A stretch of 64,000 nt of DNA from JAGPUQ01 sp050179115 (GCA_050179115.1 JBFXFL010000001.1:1-64000), one strand, 5' to 3'; shown: positions 1-8,239, numbered from the stretch's first letter. Made by a program: numbers and translations. The notes: generated by a model from the letters alone, not told the origin.

Positions 1-87
1 GACAAAGTGCAGCCAAAGCCGCGAGGGCGTGTAGCGCCGGTGGCGGGCTCCCACGCAAATCGGGCAACCCCACGCGGGGCGCATATA

Positions 88-124
88 CCATGAAAAACAA
101 AAGATAGACTTTCGATTTTCATGG
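88..124. repeat. 9-bp inverted repeat upstream of the ATPase gene
   Basis: CCATGAAAA at 88-96 is the exact reverse complement of TTTTCATGG at 116-124, with a 19-nt AT-richer spacer. It ends 12 nt before the ATPase start codon. It could be an operator or part of a mobile-element end; the sequence does not decide. Confidence 0.4.
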
Positions 125-136
125 CATTGTGCATCC

Positions 137-1300
137 ATGATCGAACGCAGTGCCCTACTCTCCCGGATCCGTGAGGCGCTTGCGCGCAGCCGCGGCGTGG
201 TGCTCTGCGGCCCCCGGCAATGCGGCAAGACGACGCTGGCGCGCGAGCTGCTGAGCCCGGATTCGGTGAACTATTTCGACCTCGAAGATCCGGCCAGTCT
301 GGCGCGCCTGGACGAACCCATGATCGCGCTGCAACCCCGGCAGGGACTGGTGGTGATCGACGAGGTGCAGCGCCGGCCGGAGCTGTTTCCGGTGCTGCGG
401 GTGTTGCTGGATCGCGCGGCATCGCCGGCGCGCTTTCTGGTGCTGGGCAGCGCCTCCGGCGACCTGCTGCGGCAAAGCTCCGAAAGCCTCGCCGGTCGGG
501 TGGAATACGTCACCCTCGGCGGCTTTTCGCTGCCGGAACTGGGCGCCGCCGCCGAACCCCGACTTTGGCTGCGGGGTGGTTTCCCGCTCTCTTACCTCGC
601 GGCAAACGAGCGTGACAGCCTGGCCTGGCGGCGCGACTTCATCCGCACGCTGCTGGAGCGCGACCTGCCGCAGTGGGGAGTGCGCGTGTCCGCCACCGCA
701 CTGCGCCGCTTCTGGACCATGCTGGCGCATTACCACGGCCAGACCTGGAACGCGGCGGGGCCGGCCAGGGCGCTGGGGGTGAGCGAACCGACGACCCGCC
801 ACTATCTGGACCTGCTGTCGGATGCGCTGATGGTGCGCCAGCTCCAGCCCTGGCACGCCAATCTCGGCAAGCGCCAGGTGAAGGCACCCAAGGTCTATGT
901 GCGCGACAGCGGGTTGCTGCACCAGTTGCTGGGCATCGACAGCGATCGGGCCCTGCTGAGCCACCCGAAGGTGGGTGCATCCTGGGAGGGCTTTGCCATC
1001 GAACAGGTGCTGGCGACCCAGGCGCACGATGAAGCCTTTTTCTGGGCCACTCACCAGGGTGCGAAAATCGATCTGATCCTGCGCCGGGGCGATCGCCTGT
1101 TCGGGCTCGAATGCAAGCGCGCCGACGCGCCCCGCATGACCACCTCGCTGCGCACCGCGACCGCCGATCTCGGGCTGGAACGCATCGCGGTGCTGTACCC
1201 CGGGCAGCGGCGCTACGCGCTGTCCGATGCCGTAGAGGTGATCCCGCTGTCGGCGCTGGCCGACGCGCAGAACCTGTTCGAGACCAACACCCCCGCATGA
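137..1300 (+). CDS. AAA-type ATPase, DUF4143 family
   Basis: A 387-residue ATP-binding protein. The Walker A motif GPRQCGKTT lies at residues 25-33 and a Walker B-like strand (VVIDEVQRRPE) near residue 72. The C-terminal half has the DUF4143 layout ending in a restriction-nuclease-like segment (GLECKRADAP). This family is common in accessory DNA and its cellular function is not established. The start codon follows a 9-bp inverted repeat with no clear ribosome binding site. The stop codon overlaps the ATG of the truncated hsdM by four bases, so the two were once co-translated. I infer that this is a remnant of an accessory or defence locus bordering the nif genes. Confidence 0.85.
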   Translation: MIERSALLSRIREALARSRGVVLCGPRQCGKTTLARELLSPDSVNYFDLEDPASLARLDEPMIALQPRQGLVVIDEVQRRPELFPVLRVLLDRAASPARFLVLGSASGDLLRQSSESLAGRVEYVTLGGFSLPELGAAAEPRLWLRGGFPLSYLAANERDSLAWRRDFIRTLLERDLPQWGVRVSATALRRFWTMLAHYHGQTWNAAGPARALGVSEPTTRHYLDLLSDALMVRQLQPWHANLGKRQVKAPKVYVRDSGLLHQLLGIDSDRALLSHPKVGASWEGFAIEQVLATQAHDEAFFWATHQGAKIDLILRRGDRLFGLECKRADAPRMTTSLRTATADLGLERIAVLYPGQRRYALSDAVEVIPLSALADAQNLFETNTPA

Positions 1301-1512
1301 CCAACGCACAACTCGTCTCCAAAGTCTGGAGCTACGCTCATGTGCTGCGCGACCAGGGCGTTTCCTGTGGCGACTACGTGGAGCAGATCACCTGCCTGCT
1401 GTTCCTGAAGATGGACGCCGAGCGGGAAGACCTGCTGGGCGAGGCTTCGGCCATTCCGCCGCCGTGGCGCTGGGGGCGGAAAGCAGCACCAGGAAGAACA
1501 GCCCCGGGCTGA
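1297..1512 (+). pseudogene. hsdM: truncated type I restriction-modification M subunit (hsdM N-terminus)
   Basis: The reading frame starts in the ATGA overlap with the ATPase. Its first ~60 residues match the N-terminal HsdM domain (QLVSKVWSYAHVLRDQGVS, then YVEQITCLLFLKMDAERE and a WRW motif). A full HsdM has about 480-550 residues and an N6-adenine methyltransferase domain. Here similarity stops near 1480 and the frame ends at 1512 after a short unrelated tail. No methylase motif, hsdS or hsdR follows. This is a deletion remnant and cannot methylate DNA. Confidence 0.75.
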
Positions 1513-1978
1513 GCACTACCACAGGCCACCGCCGAGCTGGTACGACGGCACCGGCAGCAAGGCGATGCCCCACTCGAACAGCGGGCCGCAACTGTGCAGT
1601 GAAAACTTCCGGTCCTGCACGTTGGAAAGCGTGGTTTCCATACCCGTATCCCCTGTAGCGTCCTGCCGCAAATGGCACGCCACCATCGGCCCGCCGAACG
1701 ATCGTTGACAAGCCTCGGCCGACATCCACCTGACGCCGGTCAAGGTCCGCGCGGCGGCTGGCGCCGTGTCCGAGAGGTTTCCCGACAAAGCCCACAAGGC
1801 TGTGTCGCAAACCGGCCAATTGTCGCGGCGGCGATGGGCACTCTATCCCTCTTGAATCTCAACTCCTTGTTTTCAATGGACAACCAAAGAATTCCCCGGG
1901 CTGGCCCGATTTCTGCTGAGTGAGGATGAGACGAAGAGCCGCGGCAGTCCCTGCCCGGCGCGCGGAGGTGGCCCTGCC
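1513..1978. other. gene-free decayed DNA between hsdM remnant and nifE
   Basis: No reading frame here has a recognisable product. Frames on both strands are short and arginine- or proline-rich, as expected of shadows in high-GC DNA. The right end holds the nifE promoter region. An IHF-like site (TCTCAACTCCTTG, 1857-1869, one mismatch to WATCAANNNNTTR) and a one-mismatch NifA site (TGT-N10-CCA, 1803-1818) lie upstream of the sigma-54 promoter. Confidence 0.5.
1902..1917 (+). promoter_or_regulatory. sigma-54 promoter of the nifE operon
   Basis: TGGCCCGATTTCTGCT has the invariant GG (1903-1904) and GC (1915-1916) separated by exactly ten bases, as in the consensus TGGCACG-N4-TTGCW. It lies about 62 bp before the nifE ATG. 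The upstream NifA site is weaker than those at nifV and nifB. Confidence 0.7.
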
Positions 1979-3499
1979 ATGAGCAGCCTGTCGAGCACTG
2001 TCCAGGATGTTTTCAACGAACCCGGCTGCGGCAAGAACCAGGGCAAGTCGGAGAAGGAGCGCAAGAAGGGCTGCACCAAGCAGCTTCAGCCCGGCGCGGC
2101 GGCGGGCGGTTGCGCCTTCGACGGCGCCAAGATCGCCTTGCAGCCGGTGACCGATGTCGCCCATCTGGTGCACGGACCGATCGCCTGCGAGGGCAATGGC
2201 TGGGACAACCGCGGCGCCAAGTCGTCCGGTTCGATGCTCTACCGCACCGGCTTCACCACCGACATCAACGAAACCGATGTCATCTTCGGCGGCGAGAAGC
2301 GGCTGTTCAAGGCGATCCGCGAGGTGATCGAGAAATACGATCCGCCGGCGGTGTTCGTCTACCAGACCTGCATTCCGGCGCTCACCGGCGACGATATCGA
2401 CGCCGTGTGCAAGGCAGCGCGCGAGAAGTTCGGCAAGCCGGTAATCCCGATCAACGCGCCGGGCTTCGTCGGCAGCAAGAACCTCGGCAACAAGCTGGCC
2501 GGCGAGGCGCTGCTCGAGCACGTGATCGGCACCGAGGAGCCGGAGTACACCACGCCCTACGACATCAACATCATCGGCGAGTACAACCTCTCCGGCGAGT
2601 TGTGGCAGATCAAGCCGCTGCTCGATGAGCTGGGGATTCGCATCCTCGCCTGCATCTCCGGCGATGCCCGCTATAGCGAGATTGCCCAGGCGCACCGGGC
2701 GCGGGCGGCGATGATGGTCTGCTCCAAGGCGATGATCAACGTCGCCCGCAAGATGGAGGAGCGCTACGGCATTCCGTTCTTCGAGGGCTCGTTCTACGGC
2801 ATCGGCGACATGAGCGAGTCGCTGCGCGAGATCGCCCGCCTGCTGATCGAGCGCGGCGCGGACGCCGAGTTGATGACCCGCACCGAGACGCTGATCGCCC
2901 GCGAGGAGGCGGCCGCCTGGGAGGCCATCGTGCCCTACAAGGCGGCGCTGGATGGCAAGCGGGTGCTCTTGATCACCGGCGGCGTCAAATCCTGGTCGGT
3001 GGTGGCGGCGCTGCAGGAGATCGGCATGGAAGTGGTCGGCACCTCCACCAAGAAATCCACCGCCGAGGACAAGCAGCGCATCAAGGAGATCATGGGCGAG
3101 GATGCCCACATGTTCGACGAACTCGCCCCGCGCGAGATGTACAGGATCCTGAAGGAAGCTCGCGCCGACATCATGCTCTCCGGCGGCCGCTCCCAGTTCG
3201 TGGCGCTCAAGGCCAAGATGCCCTGGATGGACGTGAACCAGGAAAAGCACCACGCCTATGCCGGCTACGTCGGCATGGTCGCCATGGTGAAAGAGATGCA
3301 CAAGGCGTTGTTCAGTCCGATCTGGGCGCAGGTGCGCATGGCGGCGCCCTGGGGTGAGGGTTCACCGCTTGCGTGCACTGCACGCAGTGAATCCGAACGA
3401 CCGGCCACGGACGGCCGGGCCGGGGCGGTGCCAGAGCACCTGGGCGGCGCCAGGGACGGCGGGCAGGCCGCCGGCCGGGTGGCGCTGGTGGACGGCTGA
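1979..3499 (+). CDS. nifE: nitrogenase FeMo-cofactor biosynthesis protein NifE
   Basis: The NifE half of the NifEN scaffold, on which the NifB-co precursor is matured to FeMo-co. The protein has 506 residues. The conserved N-terminal part carries GPIACEGNGWDNRG, and later VYQTCIPALTGDDIDAVC holds cysteines expected to bind the P-cluster-like Fe-S centre. NifE is homologous to NifD. After the usual C-terminal region (HAYAGYVGMVAMVKEMHKAL) a ~45-residue tail rich in Gly, Ala, Arg and Glu makes it longer than the usual ~470 residues. nifN starts 4 bp after the stop. Expression should come from the sigma-54 promoter at 1902. Confidence 0.97.
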   Translation: MSSLSSTVQDVFNEPGCGKNQGKSEKERKKGCTKQLQPGAAAGGCAFDGAKIALQPVTDVAHLVHGPIACEGNGWDNRGAKSSGSMLYRTGFTTDINETDVIFGGEKRLFKAIREVIEKYDPPAVFVYQTCIPALTGDDIDAVCKAAREKFGKPVIPINAPGFVGSKNLGNKLAGEALLEHVIGTEEPEYTTPYDINIIGEYNLSGELWQIKPLLDELGIRILACISGDARYSEIAQAHRARAAMMVCSKAMINVARKMEERYGIPFFEGSFYGIGDMSESLREIARLLIERGADAELMTRTETLIAREEAAAWEAIVPYKAALDGKRVLLITGGVKSWSVVAALQEIGMEVVGTSTKKSTAEDKQRIKEIMGEDAHMFDELAPREMYRILKEARADIMLSGGRSQFVALKAKMPWMDVNQEKHHAYAGYVGMVAMVKEMHKALFSPIWAQVRMAAPWGEGSPLACTARSESERPATDGRAGAVPEHLGGARDGGQAAGRVALVDG

Positions 3500-3502
3500 G
3501 CC

Positions 3503-4864
3503 ATGGCCAAGGTGCGCCACGGCAAGAAGGCCTGCACGGTCAACCCGCTGAAGATGAGCCAGCCGGTCGGCGGCGCGCTCGCCTTCATGGGGCTGGCCAG
3601 CACCATGCCGATCCTGCATGGCTCGCAGGGCTGTACCGCCTTCGGCATGGTCCTGTTCGTGCGCCACTTCAAGGAATCGATTCCCCTGCAGACCACCGCC
3701 ATGAGCGAGGTCGCCACCGTGCTCGGCGGGCTCGACAACATCGAGCAGGCGGTGATGAACATCTACACCAAGTCGCGGCCCGAGATCATCGGCATGTGCT
3801 CGACCGGACTGACCGAGACCAAGGGCGACGACGTGGAGGGTTATCTCACCCTCACCCGCAAGCGCCATCCCGAGCTTGCCGACACCAGCCTGATCTATGT
3901 CTCCACCCCCGATTTCAAGGGCGCCTTCCAGGACGGCTGGGCGGCCACCGTCAAGCGCATCCTGGAGGTGCTGGTGGAGCCCGCTGCTCCGGTAAAAGAG
4001 CCACGCAAGGTGGCGGTGCTGCCCGGTTGCCATCTCACCGTGGCGGACATCGAGGAGCTGCGCGAGACGCTGGAGGATTTCGGCCTTGACCCTGTGTTCG
4101 TGCCGGATCTCTCCGGTTCGCTGGACGGCCATGTGCCCGAGGATTTCAGCCCCACCACCATCGGCGGCACCACCCGCGCCGATATCCGCGCGCTCGGCTC
4201 GGCCGGAGTGGTGCTGGCGCTGGGCGAGCAGATGCGCCCGGCGGCCGAATGGCTTGGGACGCACATCGCGGCGCCGGTGCGGGTGTTCGACCGGCTGCTG
4301 GGGCTCGGGGTCAACGACGCCTTCATGGCCTTGCTTGCCGAGTACAGCGGCCAGCCGGTCCCGCTCAAGTACCGCCGCCAGCGCAGCCAGCTGGTCGACG
4401 CCATGCTGGATGGGCACTTCTACACCGGCGGCAGCCGGCTCGCGATCGGCGCCGAACCCGATCTGTTGCACAGCGTGGCCCATTTTCTGAGCGAGCTCGG
4501 TTTTGAGATCGCCGCCGCCGTCACCACCACCGACTCGCCGCTATTGGCCGATCTGCCGTGCGCGGAGGTGCTGATCGGCGATCTGGAGGATCTGGAAGCG
4601 CAGGCCAAGGGCTGTGATCTGCTGATCACCCATGCCCACGGCCGGCAGATGGCGGCGCGGCTGCATTTGCCCTTCCTGCGCATGGGCCTGCCGATTTTCG
4701 ATCGCCTGGGCGCGGCGCACCGCCTCGCGGTGGGCTATCGGGGCAGCCGGGATCTCATTTTCGAGGTGGCCAACCTGCTCATCGCCAATGGCCACGAGCC
4801 GGAACCCGATGAATGGAGGCAAGCGCATGCGCCAGAGGCCAGTGCGGCGGTTGCGATTGCTTAA
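3503..4864 (+). CDS. nifN: nitrogenase FeMo-cofactor biosynthesis protein NifN
   Basis: The NifK-like partner of NifE in the alpha2-beta2 NifEN complex, 453 residues, a normal length. The sequence shows GSQGCTAFGMVLFVRHFKE near residue 36 and IGMCSTGLTETKGDD near residue 95, the Cys-containing segments shared with NifK. The gene begins 4 bp after nifE, and its 3' end is followed by 40 bp and a strong ribosome binding site for nifX. The order E-N-X is that of many diazotrophs. Confidence 0.97.
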   Translation: MAKVRHGKKACTVNPLKMSQPVGGALAFMGLASTMPILHGSQGCTAFGMVLFVRHFKESIPLQTTAMSEVATVLGGLDNIEQAVMNIYTKSRPEIIGMCSTGLTETKGDDVEGYLTLTRKRHPELADTSLIYVSTPDFKGAFQDGWAATVKRILEVLVEPAAPVKEPRKVAVLPGCHLTVADIEELRETLEDFGLDPVFVPDLSGSLDGHVPEDFSPTTIGGTTRADIRALGSAGVVLALGEQMRPAAEWLGTHIAAPVRVFDRLLGLGVNDAFMALLAEYSGQPVPLKYRRQRSQLVDAMLDGHFYTGGSRLAIGAEPDLLHSVAHFLSELGFEIAAAVTTTDSPLLADLPCAEVLIGDLEDLEAQAKGCDLLITHAHGRQMAARLHLPFLRMGLPIFDRLGAAHRLAVGYRGSRDLIFEVANLLIANGHEPEPDEWRQAHAPEASAAVAIA

Positions 4865-4904
4865 AACCCAGGCCCATGAACGGGCGAGCACCCCAGGAGG
4901 CGTC

Positions 4905-5324
4905 ATGAAAGTGGCCTTTTGTACCCAGGACCTGAAACAGGTGGATGCCCACTTCGGTTGGGCGAAGAACATCGCCATCTACGAGGTCGGCCCCGACAGC
5001 CACCGGTTCGTGGAAGCCATCCAGTTCGATGGCGATCTGCAGGAGGACGGCAACGAGGACAAGCTGGCGCCCAAGATCGCTGCGATCAAGGACTGCGCCA
5101 TCCTCTACGTGGCCGCCATCGGCGGCTCCGGCGCCGCACGGGTGGTAGCCAACAACATCCACCCCATCAAGGTGAACCAGCCCGAGCCCATCGCGGAGAT
5201 TCTGGAGAAGCTCAAGGACGTGCTGGCCGGCAATCCGCCGCCCTGGCTGCGCAAGGTGATGCGCAAGGGCGAGGCACGGACTCTCAATTTTGAGGACGAA
5301 GACGAGGAGATGGAACATGGCTGA
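4905..5324 (+). CDS. nifX: nitrogen fixation protein NifX
   Basis: A 139-residue small FeMo-co/NifB-co carrier of the NifX/NafY family, able to hold cofactor intermediates between NifB, NifEN and apo-NifDK. The sequence opens MKVAFCTQDLKQVDAHFGWAK, the hallmark start of the family, including the conserved HFG. I chose ATG 4905 because a CCAGGAGG ribosome binding site lies just upstream and the family alignment begins there. The same fold occurs as the C-terminal domain of NifB in this window. The stop overlaps the ATG of the DUF269 gene by eight bases, so translation is coupled. Confidence 0.95.
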   Translation: MKVAFCTQDLKQVDAHFGWAKNIAIYEVGPDSHRFVEAIQFDGDLQEDGNEDKLAPKIAAIKDCAILYVAAIGGSGAARVVANNIHPIKVNQPEPIAEILEKLKDVLAGNPPPWLRKVMRKGEARTLNFEDEDEEMEHG

Positions 5325-5796
5325 GACACAAACCGCGGGCGCTGCGACAGAGGTTGCCGCGATGGCGGCGCCCTTTGTCGGGGAGTTGATCAAGCAATTG
5401 CGCGCCCACGACTCCTTCGGGGCCTGGGACGGCAAGAGCGACGAACAACTGCTCGAACCCTACATCCTGACCAAGGAAAAACGCGCGCAGCTTCCCATCA
5501 TCGGCGATCCGGATCCGGAGACCCTGTGGCGTCTGGAGCTGTTCTACAACGCCGTGGGCCTCGCCATCGAGCGCCGCACCGGGGTCATGGTGTCCCCCAT
5601 CATGAAGATGTCCCACGAGGGTTTCGGTCGCATGGCGCTCACCGCCGGCCGCCTGATCGCCGTGAACAAGCAGTTGCGCGACGTGCATCGCTTCGGCTTC
5701 CCCAGCCTGGAGAAGCTGGAGGAGGAAGGCCAGAAGCTGGTGGAGGCCGGGGTCGGGCTGATCGAGCACTTCCCCGAGGTGGCGAAGTACGGCTGA
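5317..5796 (+). CDS. NifX-associated nitrogen fixation protein (DUF269)
   Basis: A 159-residue alpha-helical protein of the DUF269 family, almost always encoded directly after nifX in diazotrophs. Its biochemical role is unknown. Recognisable stretches are PFVGELIKQLRAHDSFGAWD, then LPIIGDPDPETLWRLELFYN and VMVSPIMKMSHEGFGR. The ATG at 5317 lies inside the end of nifX, which suggests a tight stoichiometric link. Confidence 0.92.
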   Translation: MAETQTAGAATEVAAMAAPFVGELIKQLRAHDSFGAWDGKSDEQLLEPYILTKEKRAQLPIIGDPDPETLWRLELFYNAVGLAIERRTGVMVSPIMKMSHEGFGRMALTAGRLIAVNKQLRDVHRFGFPSLEKLEEEGQKLVEAGVGLIEHFPEVAKYG

Positions 5797-5833
5797 TGCC
5801 GATGCGCGGCACGATTGCACGAGGGCGGCGGAC

Positions 5834-6025
5834 ATGAACACGGCAGACGATCTCAAAGCGGAAATCAAGCGGCTCAATTCGCAGGCCACGGCACTCAAGA
5901 TGGACCTCCACGATCTGGCCGAGGATCTGCCCACGGGCTGGGAGCGGATCCCGGAGATCGCCCGCAAGACCCACGAAACCTATGAACGCCTGGCGGCCGC
6001 GCGGGCCCGGCTGGAGGCCGGCTGA
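5834..6025 (+). CDS. small nif-associated helical protein (DUF683/CCE_0567 type)
   Basis: A 63-residue, charged, two-helix protein (KAEIKRLNSQATALKMDLHD, then WERIPEIARKTHETYERL). It matches the DUF683 family that sits between DUF269 and a ferredoxin in many nif clusters. Members of this family form small helical bundles; function is unproven. The stop TGA shares its A with the ATG of the following ferredoxin gene. Confidence 0.85.
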   Translation: MNTADDLKAEIKRLNSQATALKMDLHDLAEDLPTGWERIPEIARKTHETYERLAAARARLEAG

Positions 6026-6360
6026 TGGCGGATCAAGTCCCGGCGCAGGTCGTCACCGTCACCCTGCCCGACGGGCGCAGCTGGACGCCGAAATTCGTCG
6101 CCGCCATCAACGCCGAACGCTGCATCGGCTGCGGCCGCTGTTTCCGGGTCTGCGGCCGCGAGGTGCTGCAGATGGTGGGACTCACCGAGGACGGCGAACA
6201 GGTTCCCGTGGGAGCGGTCGGCGATGAGGATGACGACGAGGAATACGAGCGCAAGGTCATGACCATCGCCAACCAGATGAATTGCGTGGGCTGCGAGGCC
6301 TGCTCCAAGATCTGCCCGAAAAAATGCTACACCCATCAGCCCATGGAGTTACCCGAATGA
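6025..6360 (+). CDS. fdxB: nif-specific 2[4Fe-4S] ferredoxin (ferredoxin III, FdxB type)
   Basis: A 111-residue bacterial ferredoxin. Two cluster-binding motifs are visible: CIGCGRCFRVCGRE near residue 33 and CVGCEACSKICPKKC near residue 90, separated by an acidic insert (DEDDDEEYE). The long N-terminal and inter-motif segments are typical of the nif-specific ferredoxin III. It probably donates electrons to nitrogenase or to cofactor-assembly steps. Its 3' end overlaps the nifQ start by four bases. Confidence 0.9.
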   Translation: MADQVPAQVVTVTLPDGRSWTPKFVAAINAERCIGCGRCFRVCGREVLQMVGLTEDGEQVPVGAVGDEDDDEEYERKVMTIANQMNCVGCEACSKICPKKCYTHQPMELPE

Positions 6361-7007
6361 CAGCCGCCGCCGCGTATACCGCGCCGGTGCCGGCCGAACC
6401 CCGCGCGCTCCTGCTGGCGGTGGCACGGGATCCGCTGGCGCCGGAAACCCTGGCGCTCGCCGCAGGCATCGGTATTACCTGGGGCTGGCCCCTCGGGCCG
6501 GTGCGCGGCGGAGTCCTGGGCTTGACTGCGGCGGCCAGCAGCGCGCTGTTGGAGCGGTATTTCCCCGGCGCGAGCGGGCTGTTGGCGGCGACGCACTGCC
6601 TGAGCGCACCCGCGGTGGAGGATCCCCGGTCGGATGAATTCGCGGACCTGCTCGAACTGCTGCTGGCGCACCGCCAGGATGACTCCGCCCAGACCGAGTG
6701 GATTGCCCGCGCGGTGGCGGCGGCCTGTCTCGGAGACAACCATCTGTGGGAGGATCTGGCACTGCCCGATCGCGCGAGCCTGTCCGCGCTGCTGGGCGCG
6801 TACTTCCCCGCCCTGGTCATGCAAAACACCCACAACCTGCGCTGGAAGCGGTTCTTCTACCGCCAGCTTTGCGAACGCGCCGAAGTCAGCCTGTGCAAGG
6901 CACCCAGTTGCGGTGTGTGCAGCGACTATGCCGCCTGCTTCGGGGGTGGCGAGGAGCTGGCGCCCGCGCCGGCGCTGCGCGCGTCAACCCTACGGAATCC
7001 GGGGTGA
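6357..7007 (+). CDS. nifQ: molybdenum donor protein NifQ
   Basis: NifQ supplies molybdenum to NifEN/NifH during FeMo-co assembly and carries a Mo-Fe-S cluster. The diagnostic C-terminal motif C-X4-C-X2-C-X5-C is present (CKAPSCGVCSDYAAC), bound by the preceding helix NLRWKRFFYRQLCERAEV. The protein has 216 residues. I start at ATG 6357 because it sits in an ATGA overlap with the ferredoxin stop; an upstream in-frame ATG would lie deep inside that gene. Confidence 0.92.
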   Translation: MTAAAAYTAPVPAEPRALLLAVARDPLAPETLALAAGIGITWGWPLGPVRGGVLGLTAAASSALLERYFPGASGLLAATHCLSAPAVEDPRSDEFADLLELLLAHRQDDSAQTEWIARAVAAACLGDNHLWEDLALPDRASLSALLGAYFPALVMQNTHNLRWKRFFYRQLCERAEVSLCKAPSCGVCSDYAACFGGGEELAPAPALRASTLRNPG

Positions 7008-7010
7008 CGA

Positions 7011-7442
7011 ATGGCGGATGTCGGTGAGCTAAAGGTTTCCATGTTCGCGCGGGTCGGCGGCGCGCCGACCATCGACCGTCTGGTGGAATCCTTCTACGCG
7101 CGGATGGACGCGTTGCCGGAAGCGGAGACAATCCGCGCCATGCATGCGCCCGATCTGGAGCCGACCAAGGAAGTGCTCAAGCGCTATCTGGGTGAATGGA
7201 TGGGCGGGCCGAAACACTATTCCGCCGAACGGGGGCATCCGCGGCTGCGCCAGCGCCATCAGGGCTTTCCCATCGGCGCTGCCGAGCGTGACGCCTGGCT
7301 GTTGTGCATGCGCGGCGCACTGGACGAGGCGATCGAGGATGCGGAGGCGCGGCAGGAGATCTATGGCCTGATGGCCAAACTTGCCGACTGGATGCGCAAT
7401 CAGGCGGGCAATCCCCGCGATGTCGGCATGCAGCGTCCCTGA
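7011..7442 (+). CDS. group II truncated hemoglobin
   Basis: A 143-residue 2-over-2 globin. Visible landmarks are the FYARM motif with Tyr at B10, the proximal-His region HPRLRQRHQGFPIG and a Trp in RDAWLLCM, expected at G8, which together point to group II (GlbO-like). It begins 3 bp after nifQ, so it is the last gene of the nifE operon. In this setting it may bind or remove O2 or NO near nitrogenase, as proposed for other nif-linked globins; that role is inferred. Confidence 0.88.
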   Translation: MADVGELKVSMFARVGGAPTIDRLVESFYARMDALPEAETIRAMHAPDLEPTKEVLKRYLGEWMGGPKHYSAERGHPRLRQRHQGFPIGAAERDAWLLCMRGALDEAIEDAEARQEIYGLMAKLADWMRNQAGNPRDVGMQRP

Positions 7443-7657
7443 AGCGACATGCGCCTTGCGGTCGGCTTACAGCGGAATCCCGAAATTGATCCTTCCTTCA
7501 ATTCGCTCAAATCGCAGGCTTTGGTAAACATGACGGGCTCCTTCCGGGGTATGAGGGCGCGATCTCTGCGTTATCGCGGCAAGTGACGATGCGAATCCCG
7601 ATTCCCAATGCCGATCTGCGCAGGCAAGCCAGCCCTTGTGCTCCGGTCAATCGGCGG

Positions 7658-7942
7658 TCACTTCAGAAAATGGGCCTGAAAAACGGTGATCTTCTGCGGC
7701 GTGTCGAGGCCGCGTTGCATCGACCATTTGTTTTGGAAAAAGAATGCGTTGACATCGCGGGAGACTTCTTTTCCATGGATGTACCAGCGCTCGGCGCCGT
7801 CCGGGGCAATGACGGCGGGGCCATCGCCCCGGTGCACCCGATCCTCTTCGAGCCAGAGCTCGGTATCGACATAGAGGTAACAGCCGGCCTTGCGTGACGG
7901 GTCGTCCTGATTGCGATCTTCCACCACGATCATTTCAGCCAT
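7658..7942 (-). CDS. small MORN-like protein, end of the nifV operon
   Basis: A 94-residue protein with a tandem pattern WLEEDRVHRGDGPAVIAPDG followed by AERWYIHGKEV, which resembles the toxin-associated/MORN-like repeat in which a Gly-Pro-Ala turn is followed by DG and a Trp-Tyr pair. No membrane segment, signal peptide or cysteine cluster is visible. It is the last gene of the minus-strand nif operon, 67 bp after the Cys-rich gene, and a GAGG-like ribosome binding site precedes ATG 7942. Function unknown. A plus-strand frame over the same bases looks like a shadow. Confidence 0.7.
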   Translation of the reverse strand: MAEMIVVEDRNQDDPSRKAGCYLYVDTELWLEEDRVHRGDGPAVIAPDGAERWYIHGKEVSRDVNAFFFQNKWSMQRGLDTPQKITVFQAHFLK

Positions 7943-8009
7943 GACGTTTCCCTCTGTTGCAACTCAGCAGGTGCCGGGCTTGTAGACGACCGGCCACGGT
8001 GCGCTGCGA

Positions 8010-8225
8010 TCAGCTCGCCGCTTGCATGGCGTGCGTGCCGCATTTCAGACACTGATCGAGCACGCTGAATGCCTGGTCGCTGCACTGGCCCACGCGGGTC
8101 TGTTTGCAGCCGCGCGCACCGCACTGGCCACACACGTAAATCGTTCCGTTGCAGCGCTGGTTGCCCGTGCGGGTGCCGATGCAGAGTGCGAAATCGGCTT
8201 TGAGCACGTCATATCCAAGGGCCAT
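8010..8225 (-). CDS. small cysteine-rich zinc-ribbon-like protein
   Basis: A 71-residue protein with eight cysteines, most as pairs: CNGTIYVCGQCGARGC in the middle and CLKCGTH at the end, a layout expected to bind zinc or an Fe-S cluster. The first residues (MALGYDVLKADFALC) are unlike known ferredoxins. It lies 14 bp downstream of the DUF364 gene in the nifV operon. I do not recognise a named family. Candidate roles are a metal chaperone or sensor for cofactor synthesis; neither is shown by the sequence. Confidence 0.75.
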   Translation of the reverse strand: MALGYDVLKADFALCIGTRTGNQRCNGTIYVCGQCGARGCKQTRVGQCSDQAFSVLDQCLKCGTHAMQAAS

Positions 8226-8239
8226 GGTCGTTCGCTCCT

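Noticed and set aside
1388..1819. Minus-strand frames in the region before nifE
   Set aside because: Low-complexity Arg/Pro/Gly composition, overlap with the hsdM remnant, no recognisable domain.
1868..1882. TGT-N9-ACA as a NifA site near nifE
   Set aside because: The spacer is nine rather than ten bases and the site is too close to the -24 element for an enhancer.
2110..2628. Out-of-frame plus-strand frames inside nifE and other nif genes
   Set aside because: High-GC shadow frames overlapping well-supported genes with clear motifs.
7583..7897. Plus-strand frame opposite the MORN-like gene
   Set aside because: It is antisense to a better-supported minus-strand gene with a ribosome binding site and repeat pattern, and lies outside any plus-strand operon.
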